58,343 bases of DNA from Bacillota bacterium (GTDB taxonomy: Bacteria; Bacillota; Dehalobacteriia; UBA4068; UBA4997), in NCBI GenBank assembly GCA_021769035.1, contig JAETTP010000009.1:1-58343 (forward strand), given 5' to 3'. The stretch's first letter is position 1. Each line of letters starts with the position of its first letter. Of this stretch, positions 31,731-39,568 are shown in pieces. The notes beneath the pieces are model-generated. The model saw nothing but the letters and a program-made list of their open reading frames with translations. It did no database searches and was not told where the DNA came from. The position numbers were made by a program, and so were the translations under genes.

Positions 31731-31975
31731 CTCACATTATACCATAGAAATAACGTTATTTTTCTAATTTCACAGGTTACACTATGGTATTTGTGACTTC
31801 GTCAGACTACAGTTCAATCTGCGCTTTAAGCTTGATTTCACTGAGTACTCACATTATACCATAGAAACAAGATTATTTCATCTGATTTTACAAATTGCAC
31901 TATGGTATTTGTTCGCAATGGGCTCTGCCATCGCCCTTTGGGCTTGGCACTCGCCTTTGCTCACATTATACCATA
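31731..31975 (-). repeat. Tandem structured promoter-containing repeats (copies A and B)
   Basis: CTCACATTATACCATA occurs at 31731, 31848 and 31960, giving two units of 117 and 112 bp. CACTATGGTATTTGT occurs at 31780 and 31898. Read on the minus strand each unit starts and ends with TATGGTATAATGTGAG. The first (31960) has TTGCTT 17 bp upstream as a -35. The last box (31731-31743) is the apparent promoter of the riboswitch and queD. Unit B shares long identical blocks with the unit at 14888-15010. Together with the riboswitch region it fills the gene-free stretch 31610-31996. Confidence 0.85.
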
Positions 31976-31996
31976 ATTAATTGGCAAAAGCAATAG

Positions 31997-33160
31997 CTAT
32001 CTTTTACGCTCGCCGATTTCCTCCAGGCATTCCCAGCGCACAGTGGCGGCCCAGATGTCGCCCTCCAGCAGCTGATAAGTAACTTCCTCGTTCAAAAGCT
32101 GGTTTTCCTGGCCGATTTGGGCTTGCAGGCTGGCGATGGCCTGGGCCAAGGCCTGCGCTTTGGCTTCCTCCTCCGTGTTGGTGCGCCAAAAGCTGCTTTG
32201 GGCCGTTTGTTTTTCCACCTGCAAGGGTAGTTGAATTTGGCCGATTTGCAGCGGGCGTTCGGAATACTCGCTGGCGATAGTCATATTTTCGCCCTCGGCT
32301 TTAGGCGGAAAACCCCAAATTTGCAGGCGCGCTTCGCCCTTGGGCAGGGTGTAGAGGCAGCGGCTTTCCGCGGCGGCCCGCAGAATTTGCTCCTGCAAAG
32401 GGGCTTCGCCGTAGCCCTCATACCAGACGCGGGCTTTGATGATCGCGTCGGCCCGGCCATCCGCCAGCGGGGAAACCAGCAGCTCGCCTTTTTGCACGGT
32501 GTCGCCGTGCTTCACCACCGCCTGGCCGTGTTTAATCAGCACGTCTTCAATCAGGGCGTTGCGGTTGGCCCAGATAGCGCCAATGGTGGCGTTTTCCAGC
32601 TCGTCAGGGTAAATGGAGCGTTCGGCAATTTTGATATTCAAAATGGTGCCCTGCCGCTCAATATAAACCCAGGATAGCTCCGCAATATCCTGTTTCAGCT
32701 GTTTAGCCAGCTCGTCGACGTCCAGCAGCCGCCAGATGGCCCCCGGCCGCAGGCCCAGCTCCGCCGCCCGCTGGCGTACGGTTTCCGGTTGCAGCTGTGT
32801 TAGCTGCTCCTGTGGTTGGATCCGCACCGCAAACACCACCTGCGAGAGGCTCGCCAGCCCCAGAGCGAAGAGCAGCACGCCGGCGGCCAGGGTTTTGCGC
32901 CGCCGCAGATAGCGATAGACAAAGGGCAGGCCTTGACTGCGCCGGATTTTCAGATTGCAGCCGGTTACCTTGGCCATTTTTTTCAGCTGGCCCAATTCCT
33001 GCCAGGCGGCCTTAACCTCCAGCAGATCGTCCGTCAGCCAGTTGATGTCGTAAACGTCAATGTCCCGTTGCAGGGCCAGGTTTAGCAGGCGTTCCGGCGA
33101 GCTGCCGCTGATGTGCAGCACCACGTAACCGCGGAGCCAGCTTAAAAACATTGTCAGCAT
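31997..33160 (-). CDS. yqfD: Sporulation protein YqfD
   Basis: This 387-residue protein starts FLSWLRGYVVLHISGSSPER, has a membrane helix (TLAAGVLLFALGLASLSQVVF, about residues 90-110), then an outer domain with LRPGAIWRLLDVDELAKQL and LSWVYIERQGTILNIKIAE and the KHGDTVQKGELLVSP turn typical of YqfD. In B. subtilis YqfD is a sigma-E-dependent mother-cell protein needed for engulfed forespore development. It follows yqfC as in other spore formers, but phoH does not follow. GGAGG precedes the ATG at 33160. Confidence 0.93.
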   Translation of the reverse strand: MLTMFLSWLRGYVVLHISGSSPERLLNLALQRDIDVYDINWLTDDLLEVKAAWQELGQLKKMAKVTGCNLKIRRSQGLPFVYRYLRRRKTLAAGVLLFALGLASLSQVVFAVRIQPQEQLTQLQPETVRQRAAELGLRPGAIWRLLDVDELAKQLKQDIAELSWVYIERQGTILNIKIAERSIYPDELENATIGAIWANRNALIEDVLIKHGQAVVKHGDTVQKGELLVSPLADGRADAIIKARVWYEGYGEAPLQEQILRAAAESRCLYTLPKGEARLQIWGFPPKAEGENMTIASEYSERPLQIGQIQLPLQVEKQTAQSSFWRTNTEEEAKAQALAQAIASLQAQIGQENQLLNEEVTYQLLEGDIWAATVRWECLEEIGERKR

Positions 33161-33165
33161 AAGTT

Positions 33166-33621
33166 TTAGTCCTCCGTTTGGCCGGTCGGGTTGACGCCCT
33201 CTGCTTTCTGATTGGCGGCGTTTTCAGTTGTGGCTTCTTCGGCCAGTTCTTCCTGGAGCAGTCGGGCCAAATCCTCGCTGTTCAGCCAGCCGCCGGCCCC
33301 CTCGGAGGCTGCGTCCGCGTCCAGCACGATAGCCAGGTGGTTGATTTCCCCCTCCAGTGAAACGTCCGTTTTGCTGATGCTGCGCAGCTTAAAGCCGCTG
33401 CCTCTGGCAATCAGATAGCCCTCGCTGACCCGCAGGCGCACTTCTCTGGCAGAATAGTTGATAATGCCCCGGTGGTTTTCAATATGCAGGCTGACGTTGC
33501 CAATCAGAGTGACGCGGGGCAGGTCCAGGGCCAGCTCCTCCGGCATCTCCAGGGCCTCGGCAAACATGGCGCGCATAAACTGGCCGGGCTTTTTTTTGAG
33601 TTTGCTGTTTTTGGCGGCCAA
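33166..33621 (-). CDS. yqfC: Sporulation protein YqfC
   Basis: This 151-residue protein has the YqfC core LDLPRVTLIGNVSLHIENHR and IINYSAREVRLRVSEGYLIA to LEGEINHLAIV. Beyond about residue 105 there is a Glu/Asn-rich extension not usual for the roughly 95-residue B. subtilis protein. The start is TTG at 33621, 8 bases after GGAGG. It is co-transcribed with yqfD. Confidence 0.92.
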   Translation of the reverse strand: MAAKNSKLKKKPGQFMRAMFAEALEMPEELALDLPRVTLIGNVSLHIENHRGIINYSAREVRLRVSEGYLIARGSGFKLRSISKTDVSLEGEINHLAIVLDADAASEGAGGWLNSEDLARLLQEELAEEATTENAANQKAEGVNPTGQTED

Positions 33622-33655
33622 ATGGGGCGCCTCCTTTTGGGGTGAATTTGCTTTA

Positions 33656-33684
33656 ATTATATGCCCTGCTGGTTGGAAAAATGC
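33656..33684 (-). promoter_or_regulatory. Possible sigma-E promoter of yqfC-yqfD
   Basis: On the minus strand GCATTTT, a 14-bp spacer and CATATAAT fit the mother-cell sigma-E pattern, 35 bp upstream of yqfC. The yqfCD operon is sigma-E dependent in B. subtilis. The sequence also contains a TATAAT-type box, so sigma-A use cannot be excluded. Confidence 0.4.
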
Positions 33685-33691
33685 TTACTTA

Positions 33692-33720
33692 TTGACAACA
33701 GCGCTTAATGGAGTTATACT
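33692..33720 (+). promoter_or_regulatory. Sigma-A promoter of the methionine operon
   Basis: TTGACA, a 17-bp spacer and TATACT lie 36 bp before the DUF1638 gene. The leader is too short for a SAM or cobalamin riboswitch. Confidence 0.85.
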
Positions 33721-33756
33721 TACTAATATGTGCCTTGTAGATTGGGAGGGATATAA

Positions 33757-34413
33757 ATGCAGGCGATTATTTTAGGCTGTGGCTCGCTGCTGAGCCATAT
33801 TGAGGCGGCTCAGGCCAAAATGCAGACTGATTTTCCGGTGGTGGAGCTGAACCGCAAATATCACGTGGACCCCAGACAAATGCAGCAGGAAATTTTGGCG
33901 AAAATGCAACAGCTGCCGGCGGAGGTGGACACCGTGCTGGTGGCGATGGGCTTTTGCGGCGGCTCCTGGCAGGGAGTGCGGCCGGGACGGCGTTTGGTTA
34001 TGCCGCGGGTTGATGATTGTGTGACGCTATTGCTGCACACCGACGATAGCCCGCATTTCAATTTGAAGCAGGGGCGGCATTTTTATCTGCGGGATAGCGA
34101 CCGCGGTGAGCACTCTCTGGAGGCAATGCAGCAAAGCCTTTGCGCGGAGCACGGCGAGGAACAGGGGGCGGCGATCTTCCGCTCCTGGTTCGCCAATTAT
34201 CGGGAGGCGGATATTATTGACACCGGCGCTTACGATAGCCAGGCGGCGGATTTTCTGGCGGAGGCCCAACGCAATGCGGATTTGGCGGGCTGCCGGCTGA
34301 ACCACGTGCCGGGCAGCAATCTGCTGCTGGAAAAGCTGGTGAGCGGCCGCTGGGACGAGCAGTTTGTTGTGGTGGAGCCGGGCCAGGCCGTGGAGTTGAA
34401 TCTGTTCGTTTGA
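33757..34413 (+). CDS. DUF1638 protein, corrinoid/methyltransferase-associated
   Basis: This 218-residue protein starts AIILGCGSLLSHIEAAQ and contains DTVLVAMGFCGGSWQGV and MPRVDDCVTLLLHTDDSP, the conserved Cys and Asp motifs of DUF1638. The family is found next to corrinoid-dependent methyltransferases in anaerobes, where its biochemical role is unknown. Here it opens an operon with a cobalamin-dependent methionine synthase, which fits. GGGAGG precedes the ATG. Confidence 0.85.
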   Translation: MQAIILGCGSLLSHIEAAQAKMQTDFPVVELNRKYHVDPRQMQQEILAKMQQLPAEVDTVLVAMGFCGGSWQGVRPGRRLVMPRVDDCVTLLLHTDDSPHFNLKQGRHFYLRDSDRGEHSLEAMQQSLCAEHGEEQGAAIFRSWFANYREADIIDTGAYDSQAADFLAEAQRNADLAGCRLNHVPGSNLLLEKLVSGRWDEQFVVVEPGQAVELNLFV

Positions 34414-34437
34414 TAGGAGCAGGAGTTTAATTTAAAT

Positions 34438-35133
34438 ATGGAAATTAGCGAGATTGCAGCTTTACAGATTGATAGAGCGGAGGCCTTGCGTTATCTGCGC
34501 TGGCCGGCGGAGAAGCCCTTGCCGCCGGAGTTGGCGGCGGATTTGGCCCAGGCGGAGGCGGCGGTTTTGGCAGCCGCCCAGCCGCGTTTTGTGTTTAAGC
34601 AGTTTACTCTGCTGCCGGAAACGGAAGCCGCCGGGCGTTCCTTGCAGGGGGCCAGCCTGCATTTGGCCGGGCAGGATATTGCCTGCCTGTTGCGGGGCTG
34701 CTCGGCCTGCCTGCTGCTGGCGGCCAGCCTGGGCGCGGCGGTGGACGAATTAATCCGGCGGGCGGAAATTCGGGACGTGGGCCAAGCCTTGCTTTTGGAC
34801 GCTTGCGCTAGCGCGGCGGTGGAAAACCTGTTGGAGCAGCTGCAAGCCGGCCTGGCAGCAGACTTGCAGGCGCAGGGTTGGCAGCTGACAGCCCGCTTCA
34901 GCCCTGGCTACGGGGATTTGCCCTTGGCCTGCCAGGCTCAGTTTTGCGCCACGCTGGACGCCGTCCGGCGCATTGGCCTGACGGTTTCCGGCAGCGGTTT
35001 GCTGTTGCCGCGCAAGTCCGTCACGGCGGTTATTGGCCTGAGCCGGCAGGAGTTGATAGCGGAGCAGCGGGATTTAAGCAAGCACAACTGCGCCGCCTGC
35101 CGCCTGCTGGATTGCCCGTATCGGCGTAAATAA
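34438..35133 (+). CDS. Stand-alone MetH activation-domain protein (TM0269-like)
   Basis: This 231-residue protein resembles the reactivation domain of cobalamin-dependent methionine synthase. ARFSPGYGDLPLACQ and RRIGLTVSGSGLLLPRKSV followed by TAVIGL are the SAM-binding hallmarks. A C-terminal CAACRLLDC cysteine cluster (residues 222-227 area) is typical of stand-alone versions. It should donate a methyl from SAM to oxidised cob(II)alamin with an electron donor. It lies 30 bases before a MetH that lacks this domain, so the two proteins together equal a full-length MetH. Confidence 0.88.
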   Translation: MEISEIAALQIDRAEALRYLRWPAEKPLPPELAADLAQAEAAVLAAAQPRFVFKQFTLLPETEAAGRSLQGASLHLAGQDIACLLRGCSACLLLAASLGAAVDELIRRAEIRDVGQALLLDACASAAVENLLEQLQAGLAADLQAQGWQLTARFSPGYGDLPLACQAQFCATLDAVRRIGLTVSGSGLLLPRKSVTAVIGLSRQELIAEQRDLSKHNCAACRLLDCPYRRK

Positions 35134-35162
35134 ATTTGAAAAAACAGATGGAGAGATGGCAA

Positions 35163-37568
35163 ATGAACAAACAAGCATTTAGGGAGCGGCTAGCTCGGCA
35201 AAATTTCGTGCTGCTGGACGGCGCGATGGGCACCCAGCTGATTGAGGCCGGCTTGCAGCTGGGGGATAATTCGGAGCTGTTTGCTCTGGAAAGGCCGCAG
35301 CTGCTGGTGGATATTCACCGGCGTTATATTGCGGCCGGCGCGGATATAATTTACGCCTGTACCTTTGGGGCTAACGCGCACAAGCTGGCCGGCAGCGGCC
35401 GCACCCCGCGCGAGGTGATCAGCCGGGCGGTGGGGCTGGCCCGACAGGCCGCCGCGGGCACGGACACGCTGGTGGCGCTGGACGTGGGCTCCCTGGGCGA
35501 GCTTTTGGAGCCGGCCGGCACCTTGCGCTTTGAGCAGGCCTGCGCCGAGTTTAAGGAGATGGTGCAGGCCGGGCTGGCCGCCGGTGTGGATTTGCTGGTG
35601 TTTGAAACGATGACCGACCTATACGAGCTGAAAGCGGCCCTGCTGGCAGCGCAGGAAAGCTTTGAGGCCGGCCGGGAGCTGCCAGTTCTCTGCACCATGA
35701 CCTTTGATAAGAACAACCGCACTTTCAGCGGCGTGCACGTGGAGGCGATGGCCTGCTTGCTAAACGCCTGGCCAGTGGACGCTATCGGCGTCAACTGCTC
35801 GCCGGGGCCGCAGGGCTTGCTGCCGGTGGTGCAGGAGCTGCGGCGGCACACCAATCTGCCGCTGATTGTGAAAGCCAACGCCGGCCTGCCCAACCCGCAA
35901 ACCGGCGCTTACGACATTACGCCGGAGGAGTTCGCCGCCCAAATGTTGCCCTTTGCGGATTTGGGCGTGCAGCTGCTGGGCGGCTGCTGCGGCACCGGCC
36001 CGGCTTATATTGCCGCCCTGCGCCTGGCCTTGCAGGGCCGCCGGCGGGGAGAGCGGCCGGAAGTGCGGCAGGCAGCGGTTTGCTCGCCCACCCGCACGGT
36101 TTATCTCGACCGGCCGCTTATCGTGGGCGAGCGTTTGAACCCAACCGGCAAAAAGGTCTTTCAGCAGGCCTTGCGGGAGCAGGATTTGGATTATATACTG
36201 GCCCGCGCCTTGGAGCAGCAGGAGGCCGGGGCAGATATTTTGGACGTGAACGTGGGCCTGCCCGGCCTGGACGAGCCGGCCCTGCTGGCCCGCGTGGTGA
36301 AAGCCCTGCAAGGGGCGGTGGATTTGCCCTTGCAGATTGATTCCAGCGACCCGGCGGCGATTGAGGCGGCTTTGCGGGTTTGCAACGGCAAGGCCATTGT
36401 CAATTCCGTCAACGGCAAGCCCGAAAGCCTGGAGGCCGTTCTGCCGCTGGTGAAGCGTTACGGCGCGGCGGTTATCGGCCTGACATTGGACGAAAACGGC
36501 CTGCCGCAGACGGCGGAGCAACGGCTGCAAATTGCCCAGCGGATTATGGAGGCGGCCTTGGCGGTGGGCATACCCAAAGAGGATATTTACATAGATTGCC
36601 TGACGCTGACGGTTTCCGCCCAGCAGGAGCAGGCGCGGGAAACGCTGGCGGCCATTCGGCTGGTTAAGGAGCAGCTGGGGCTGAAATGCGTGCTGGGCGT
36701 TTCCAATATCTCCTTTGGCCTACCTAATCGGGAGCTGATTAACCAGACTTTTTTGAGCATGGCTTTGCAGGCCGGGTTGGATTTGGCGATTGTCAACCCC
36801 AACATTAAAAGTATGACGGATACGGTGGCAGCGGCCCGCGTGCTGCTGAATAAGGACGCGGGCAGTGCGGCATATATTGCCGGGCAGACGGCGGCTGCGG
36901 GCCAACCGAAGCCGGCCCCAATTGCGGCAGAGCCGGCGGCCGATTTGTCGCAGCAGCTGACCGAGGCGGTGCACAAAGGTCTGCGCGGCGAGGTGCGCCA
37001 GCTGACCGAGCAGCTGCTAGAGGAGCAGGAGCCAATGCAGCTGATAAACGGCCTGCTAATTCCGGCCCTGGACGCTGTGGGCCAGCGTTATGAGCGGGAG
37101 GAAATTTTTCTGCCGCAGCTGATTAACGCGGCGGCGGCGGCCAGCGAGGCCTTTGAGGTTATCAAGGCCCGGATTATCAAGCAGGGCCGGCCGGGCGTGG
37201 CTAAGGGCAAAATTTTGCTGGCCACGGTGTTTGGCGATATTCACGATATTGGCAAGAATATTGTCAAGGTTATTTTGGAAAATTACGGCTATCAGGTTTT
37301 GGATTTGGGCCGGGACGTGCCGGTGCAGCGAGTGGTGGTGGAGGCTAAGGCGCAGGATATTCGGCTGATTGGCCTGAGCGCGCTGATGACCACCACGGTG
37401 GTTAGCATAGAGCAAACCATTGCCGCCCTGCGGGAAAGCGGTCACCCCTGCCAGGTGTTTGTGGGCGGCGCGGTGCTGACCGCCGATTATGCCGCGGCTA
37501 TTGGGGCCGATTTTTACGCCAAAGACGCGGCCCAGGCCGTGCAGATTGCCAAGCAGGTGTTTGATTAA
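35163..37568 (+). CDS. metH: Cobalamin-dependent methionine synthase without activation domain
   Basis: This 801-residue protein has a homocysteine-binding TIM barrel first (LLDGAMGTQLIEAG; zinc cysteines in IGVNCSPGPQG and GGCCGTGPAYI). A methyltetrahydrofolate (pterin) barrel follows (LIVGERLNPTGKKVF, NVGLPGLDE), then the cobalamin cap and the B12 domain with DIHDIGKNIVKVIL (DxHxxG, His ligand near residue 692). The C-terminal activation module of E. coli MetH is absent and is supplied by the preceding gene. The ATG at 35163 follows GGAGAG. It works with the methylenetetrahydrofolate reductase encoded next. Confidence 0.95.
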   Translation: MNKQAFRERLARQNFVLLDGAMGTQLIEAGLQLGDNSELFALERPQLLVDIHRRYIAAGADIIYACTFGANAHKLAGSGRTPREVISRAVGLARQAAAGTDTLVALDVGSLGELLEPAGTLRFEQACAEFKEMVQAGLAAGVDLLVFETMTDLYELKAALLAAQESFEAGRELPVLCTMTFDKNNRTFSGVHVEAMACLLNAWPVDAIGVNCSPGPQGLLPVVQELRRHTNLPLIVKANAGLPNPQTGAYDITPEEFAAQMLPFADLGVQLLGGCCGTGPAYIAALRLALQGRRRGERPEVRQAAVCSPTRTVYLDRPLIVGERLNPTGKKVFQQALREQDLDYILARALEQQEAGADILDVNVGLPGLDEPALLARVVKALQGAVDLPLQIDSSDPAAIEAALRVCNGKAIVNSVNGKPESLEAVLPLVKRYGAAVIGLTLDENGLPQTAEQRLQIAQRIMEAALAVGIPKEDIYIDCLTLTVSAQQEQARETLAAIRLVKEQLGLKCVLGVSNISFGLPNRELINQTFLSMALQAGLDLAIVNPNIKSMTDTVAAARVLLNKDAGSAAYIAGQTAAAGQPKPAPIAAEPAADLSQQLTEAVHKGLRGEVRQLTEQLLEEQEPMQLINGLLIPALDAVGQRYEREEIFLPQLINAAAAASEAFEVIKARIIKQGRPGVAKGKILLATVFGDIHDIGKNIVKVILENYGYQVLDLGRDVPVQRVVVEAKAQDIRLIGLSALMTTTVVSIEQTIAALRESGHPCQVFVGGAVLTADYAAAIGADFYAKDAAQAVQIAKQVFD

Positions 37569-37612
37569 ATCTACTATAAAAAAGGGGAAACGACAAATTG
37601 GGAGAGAATATT

Positions 37613-39433
37613 TTGGCTAACGTTTCGGTTCGGGAGTATCTGGAGCGGGAGATTTTGCTTTTTGACGGCGCAATGGGCACCTATTTAAGCCAGCTGAGCC
37701 GGGCCGGGCTGGATAAGTGCGAGCTGGCTAATTTGCAGCAGCCGCAGCAGGTTTTGCAGGTGCACCGGGCCTACTTGCAGGCCGGGGCCAAGGCTTTGAA
37801 AACCAACACGTTTGCCGCCAATCCGGCAATGCTGGACAACGACCAGGATTTGCTGCGCCAGGTTATCAGCGCGGGCTGGCAGCTGGCTAATCAGGCAGCG
37901 GCGGAGCGGCCGGCGGCGGAGCGGCCTTTCATCTTTGCGGACTTGGGGCCGTTTGCCGCCGCGGCCGAGGCTGGGCTGGGCCTGGACGTGCAGGCCGGCC
38001 TGCGGCCGGTGCTGGATATATTTTTGCAGCTGGGGGCGGAGAATTTCCTGTTTGAAACTTTCAGCGACGAGGCCGGTCTGCCGGAGCTGGCGGCCTACAT
38101 CAAGCGGCAATGCCCGCAGGCCTTTGTGGTGACTTCCTTTGCCGTGCAGCCAGACGGCTACACGCGCGCCGGCCGGGCCGGGGCGGAGCTTTTGCGGCTG
38201 GTCCAGGCCTGTCCGCAGATTGACGCGGCCGGCTTTAACTGCGTTTCTGGGCCGTATCATCTGGGTAAATATTTGCGGGAGCAGCAGCTTCAACCGGCGG
38301 ACGGCCAGCTGCTTTCCATAATGCCCAACGCCGGTTATCCCACCGTCATCAACAACCGAACCTTTTTTGGCAACAACCCGGAATATTATGCCGAGCAGCT
38401 GGGGCGCATTGCGGAAATGGGCGTTCGGCTGCTGGGCGGCTGCTGTGGCACTACGCCGGAGCATATTGCGGCGGTGGCGGAAAGGCTGCGTCTGTTTAAG
38501 CAGGCTAAGCCTGCCGGGGCTGGGGCTTTTCAGGCCGGGCCGGCAGAGCAGACGGCCGGCGAGCTGGCCGCCGCGCCCTTGCCCAATCGTTTCCGCAGCA
38601 AGGCGGAGGCCGGCCAAAAGCTGCTGGCGGTGGAGCTGGAGCCGCCGCAGGACGTCAACCTGCCGCAGTTTATGCAGAAAGCTAAAATTTTGCAGCAGGC
38701 CGGGGTGGATATTATCACCGTGCCGGATTGCCCGATTGGCCGGGCCCGAATGGACAGCAGCCTGCTGGCCTGCAAGCTGCACCGGGAGCTTGGCGTGGAC
38801 GCGCTGCCGCATATGACCTGCCGCGACCGCAACCTGAACGCCACCAAGGCTTTGCTGCTGGGCCTCAGCGTGGAGGGCGTGAACAATGTGCTGATTGTCA
38901 CCGGCGACCCAATCCCCACCGCCGAGCGGGACGAGATTAAAAGCGTGTTCAACTTCAATTCCCGTATGTTGGCTAAGTATATCAGCAATTTGAATGAAAC
39001 CACCCTGCAAACGCCCTTTTACATCTGCGGCGCGCTGAATGTGAACGCCCGTAATTTTGACGTGCAGCTGCGCCTGGCCGAGGAAAAGCTGCAAAACGGC
39101 GTGCAAATGCTGCTGACCCAGCCGGTGCTGAGTAAACAGGCCGCGCTGAACCTGCGGCGGGCGCATGGGCAGCTGGGCGCCAAAATTTTGGCCGGCATAA
39201 TGCCGCCGGTCAGCTATCGTAACGCTTGCTTTATGCACAATGAAATCAGCGGCATTACCTTAGATGAGGAGCTGATTGAAAGCTATCGGGACACCACGCC
39301 GGAGGAGGCCCGCGCCCTGGGCGTGCAGGTGGCCTGCCGGGTTATGCAAGGGGTGGCCGATTTTTGCGACGGCTATTATATGATACCGCCGTTTAATAAA
39401 GTTGATATTATCTGTGATATATTAAAGTCTTAG
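37613..39433 (+). CDS. Bifunctional homocysteine S-methyltransferase / methylenetetrahydrofolate reductase (YitJ-like)
   Basis: This protein of about 606 residues has an N-terminal homocysteine-binding barrel (LLFDGAMGTYLSQL; zinc cysteines in GFNCVSGPYH and GGCCGTTPEHI). From about residue 310 an MTHFR flavoprotein barrel follows (LLAVELEPPQDVN, ALPHMTCRDRN, GVNNVLIVTGDPIP). The fusion makes 5-methyl-THF from methylene-THF and may methylate homocysteine itself. TTG at 37613 is preferred, 6 bases after GGGAGAG; TTG 37598 is an alternative. It ends the operon that begins with the DUF1638 gene. Confidence 0.92.
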   Translation: MANVSVREYLEREILLFDGAMGTYLSQLSRAGLDKCELANLQQPQQVLQVHRAYLQAGAKALKTNTFAANPAMLDNDQDLLRQVISAGWQLANQAAAERPAAERPFIFADLGPFAAAAEAGLGLDVQAGLRPVLDIFLQLGAENFLFETFSDEAGLPELAAYIKRQCPQAFVVTSFAVQPDGYTRAGRAGAELLRLVQACPQIDAAGFNCVSGPYHLGKYLREQQLQPADGQLLSIMPNAGYPTVINNRTFFGNNPEYYAEQLGRIAEMGVRLLGGCCGTTPEHIAAVAERLRLFKQAKPAGAGAFQAGPAEQTAGELAAAPLPNRFRSKAEAGQKLLAVELEPPQDVNLPQFMQKAKILQQAGVDIITVPDCPIGRARMDSSLLACKLHRELGVDALPHMTCRDRNLNATKALLLGLSVEGVNNVLIVTGDPIPTAERDEIKSVFNFNSRMLAKYISNLNETTLQTPFYICGALNVNARNFDVQLRLAEEKLQNGVQMLLTQPVLSKQAALNLRRAHGQLGAKILAGIMPPVSYRNACFMHNEISGITLDEELIESYRDTTPEEARALGVQVACRVMQGVADFCDGYYMIPPFNKVDIICDILKS

Positions 39434-39553
39434 GAACGTCGCTAAACGCCCATCTTTGAACTCTTCGCTGCGCTCAAATCGTCAACGTACTTTTAGTACG
39501 CCTCCTCATTTCACTTGCGAAATCATTCAAATCTGAGCATTTATCAACATTCC
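39433..39553 (-). repeat. Long imperfect-palindrome element, possible structured RNA or MITE-like unit
   Basis: The 28-nt arms 39433-39460 and 39526-39553 are inverted copies. In minus-strand RNA 25 of 28 positions pair (20 Watson-Crick and 5 G-U); on the plus strand those five G-U pairs would be C-A mismatches. Inner hairpins CGTAC/GTACG and ATTTC/GAAAT are also present. It lies at the 3' end of the PBP transcript, between converging genes, and has no terminator-type U-tract. It fills most of the gene-free gap 39434-39568. Confidence 0.7.
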
Positions 39554-39568
39554 TGTTTTTTAATTAAA

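Noticed and set aside
31731-31975. Tandem repeats considered as a CRISPR array
   Set aside because: Units are 112-117 bp, only two complete, with long internally variable parts and no cas genes; spacing and repeat length do not fit CRISPR.
33622-33756. SAM or cobalamin riboswitch before the methionine operon
   Set aside because: The leader after the TTGACA/TATACT promoter is about 30 nt, too short for either class.
37685-39238. 517-codon open frame on the minus strand
   Set aside because: It lies entirely antisense to the homocysteine methyltransferase/MTHFR gene, has no recognisable domain or ribosome site, and reflects codon bias of the real gene. The same applies to the long minus-strand frames at 20962-21906, 44781-45887, 47945-49111 and 50454-51677.
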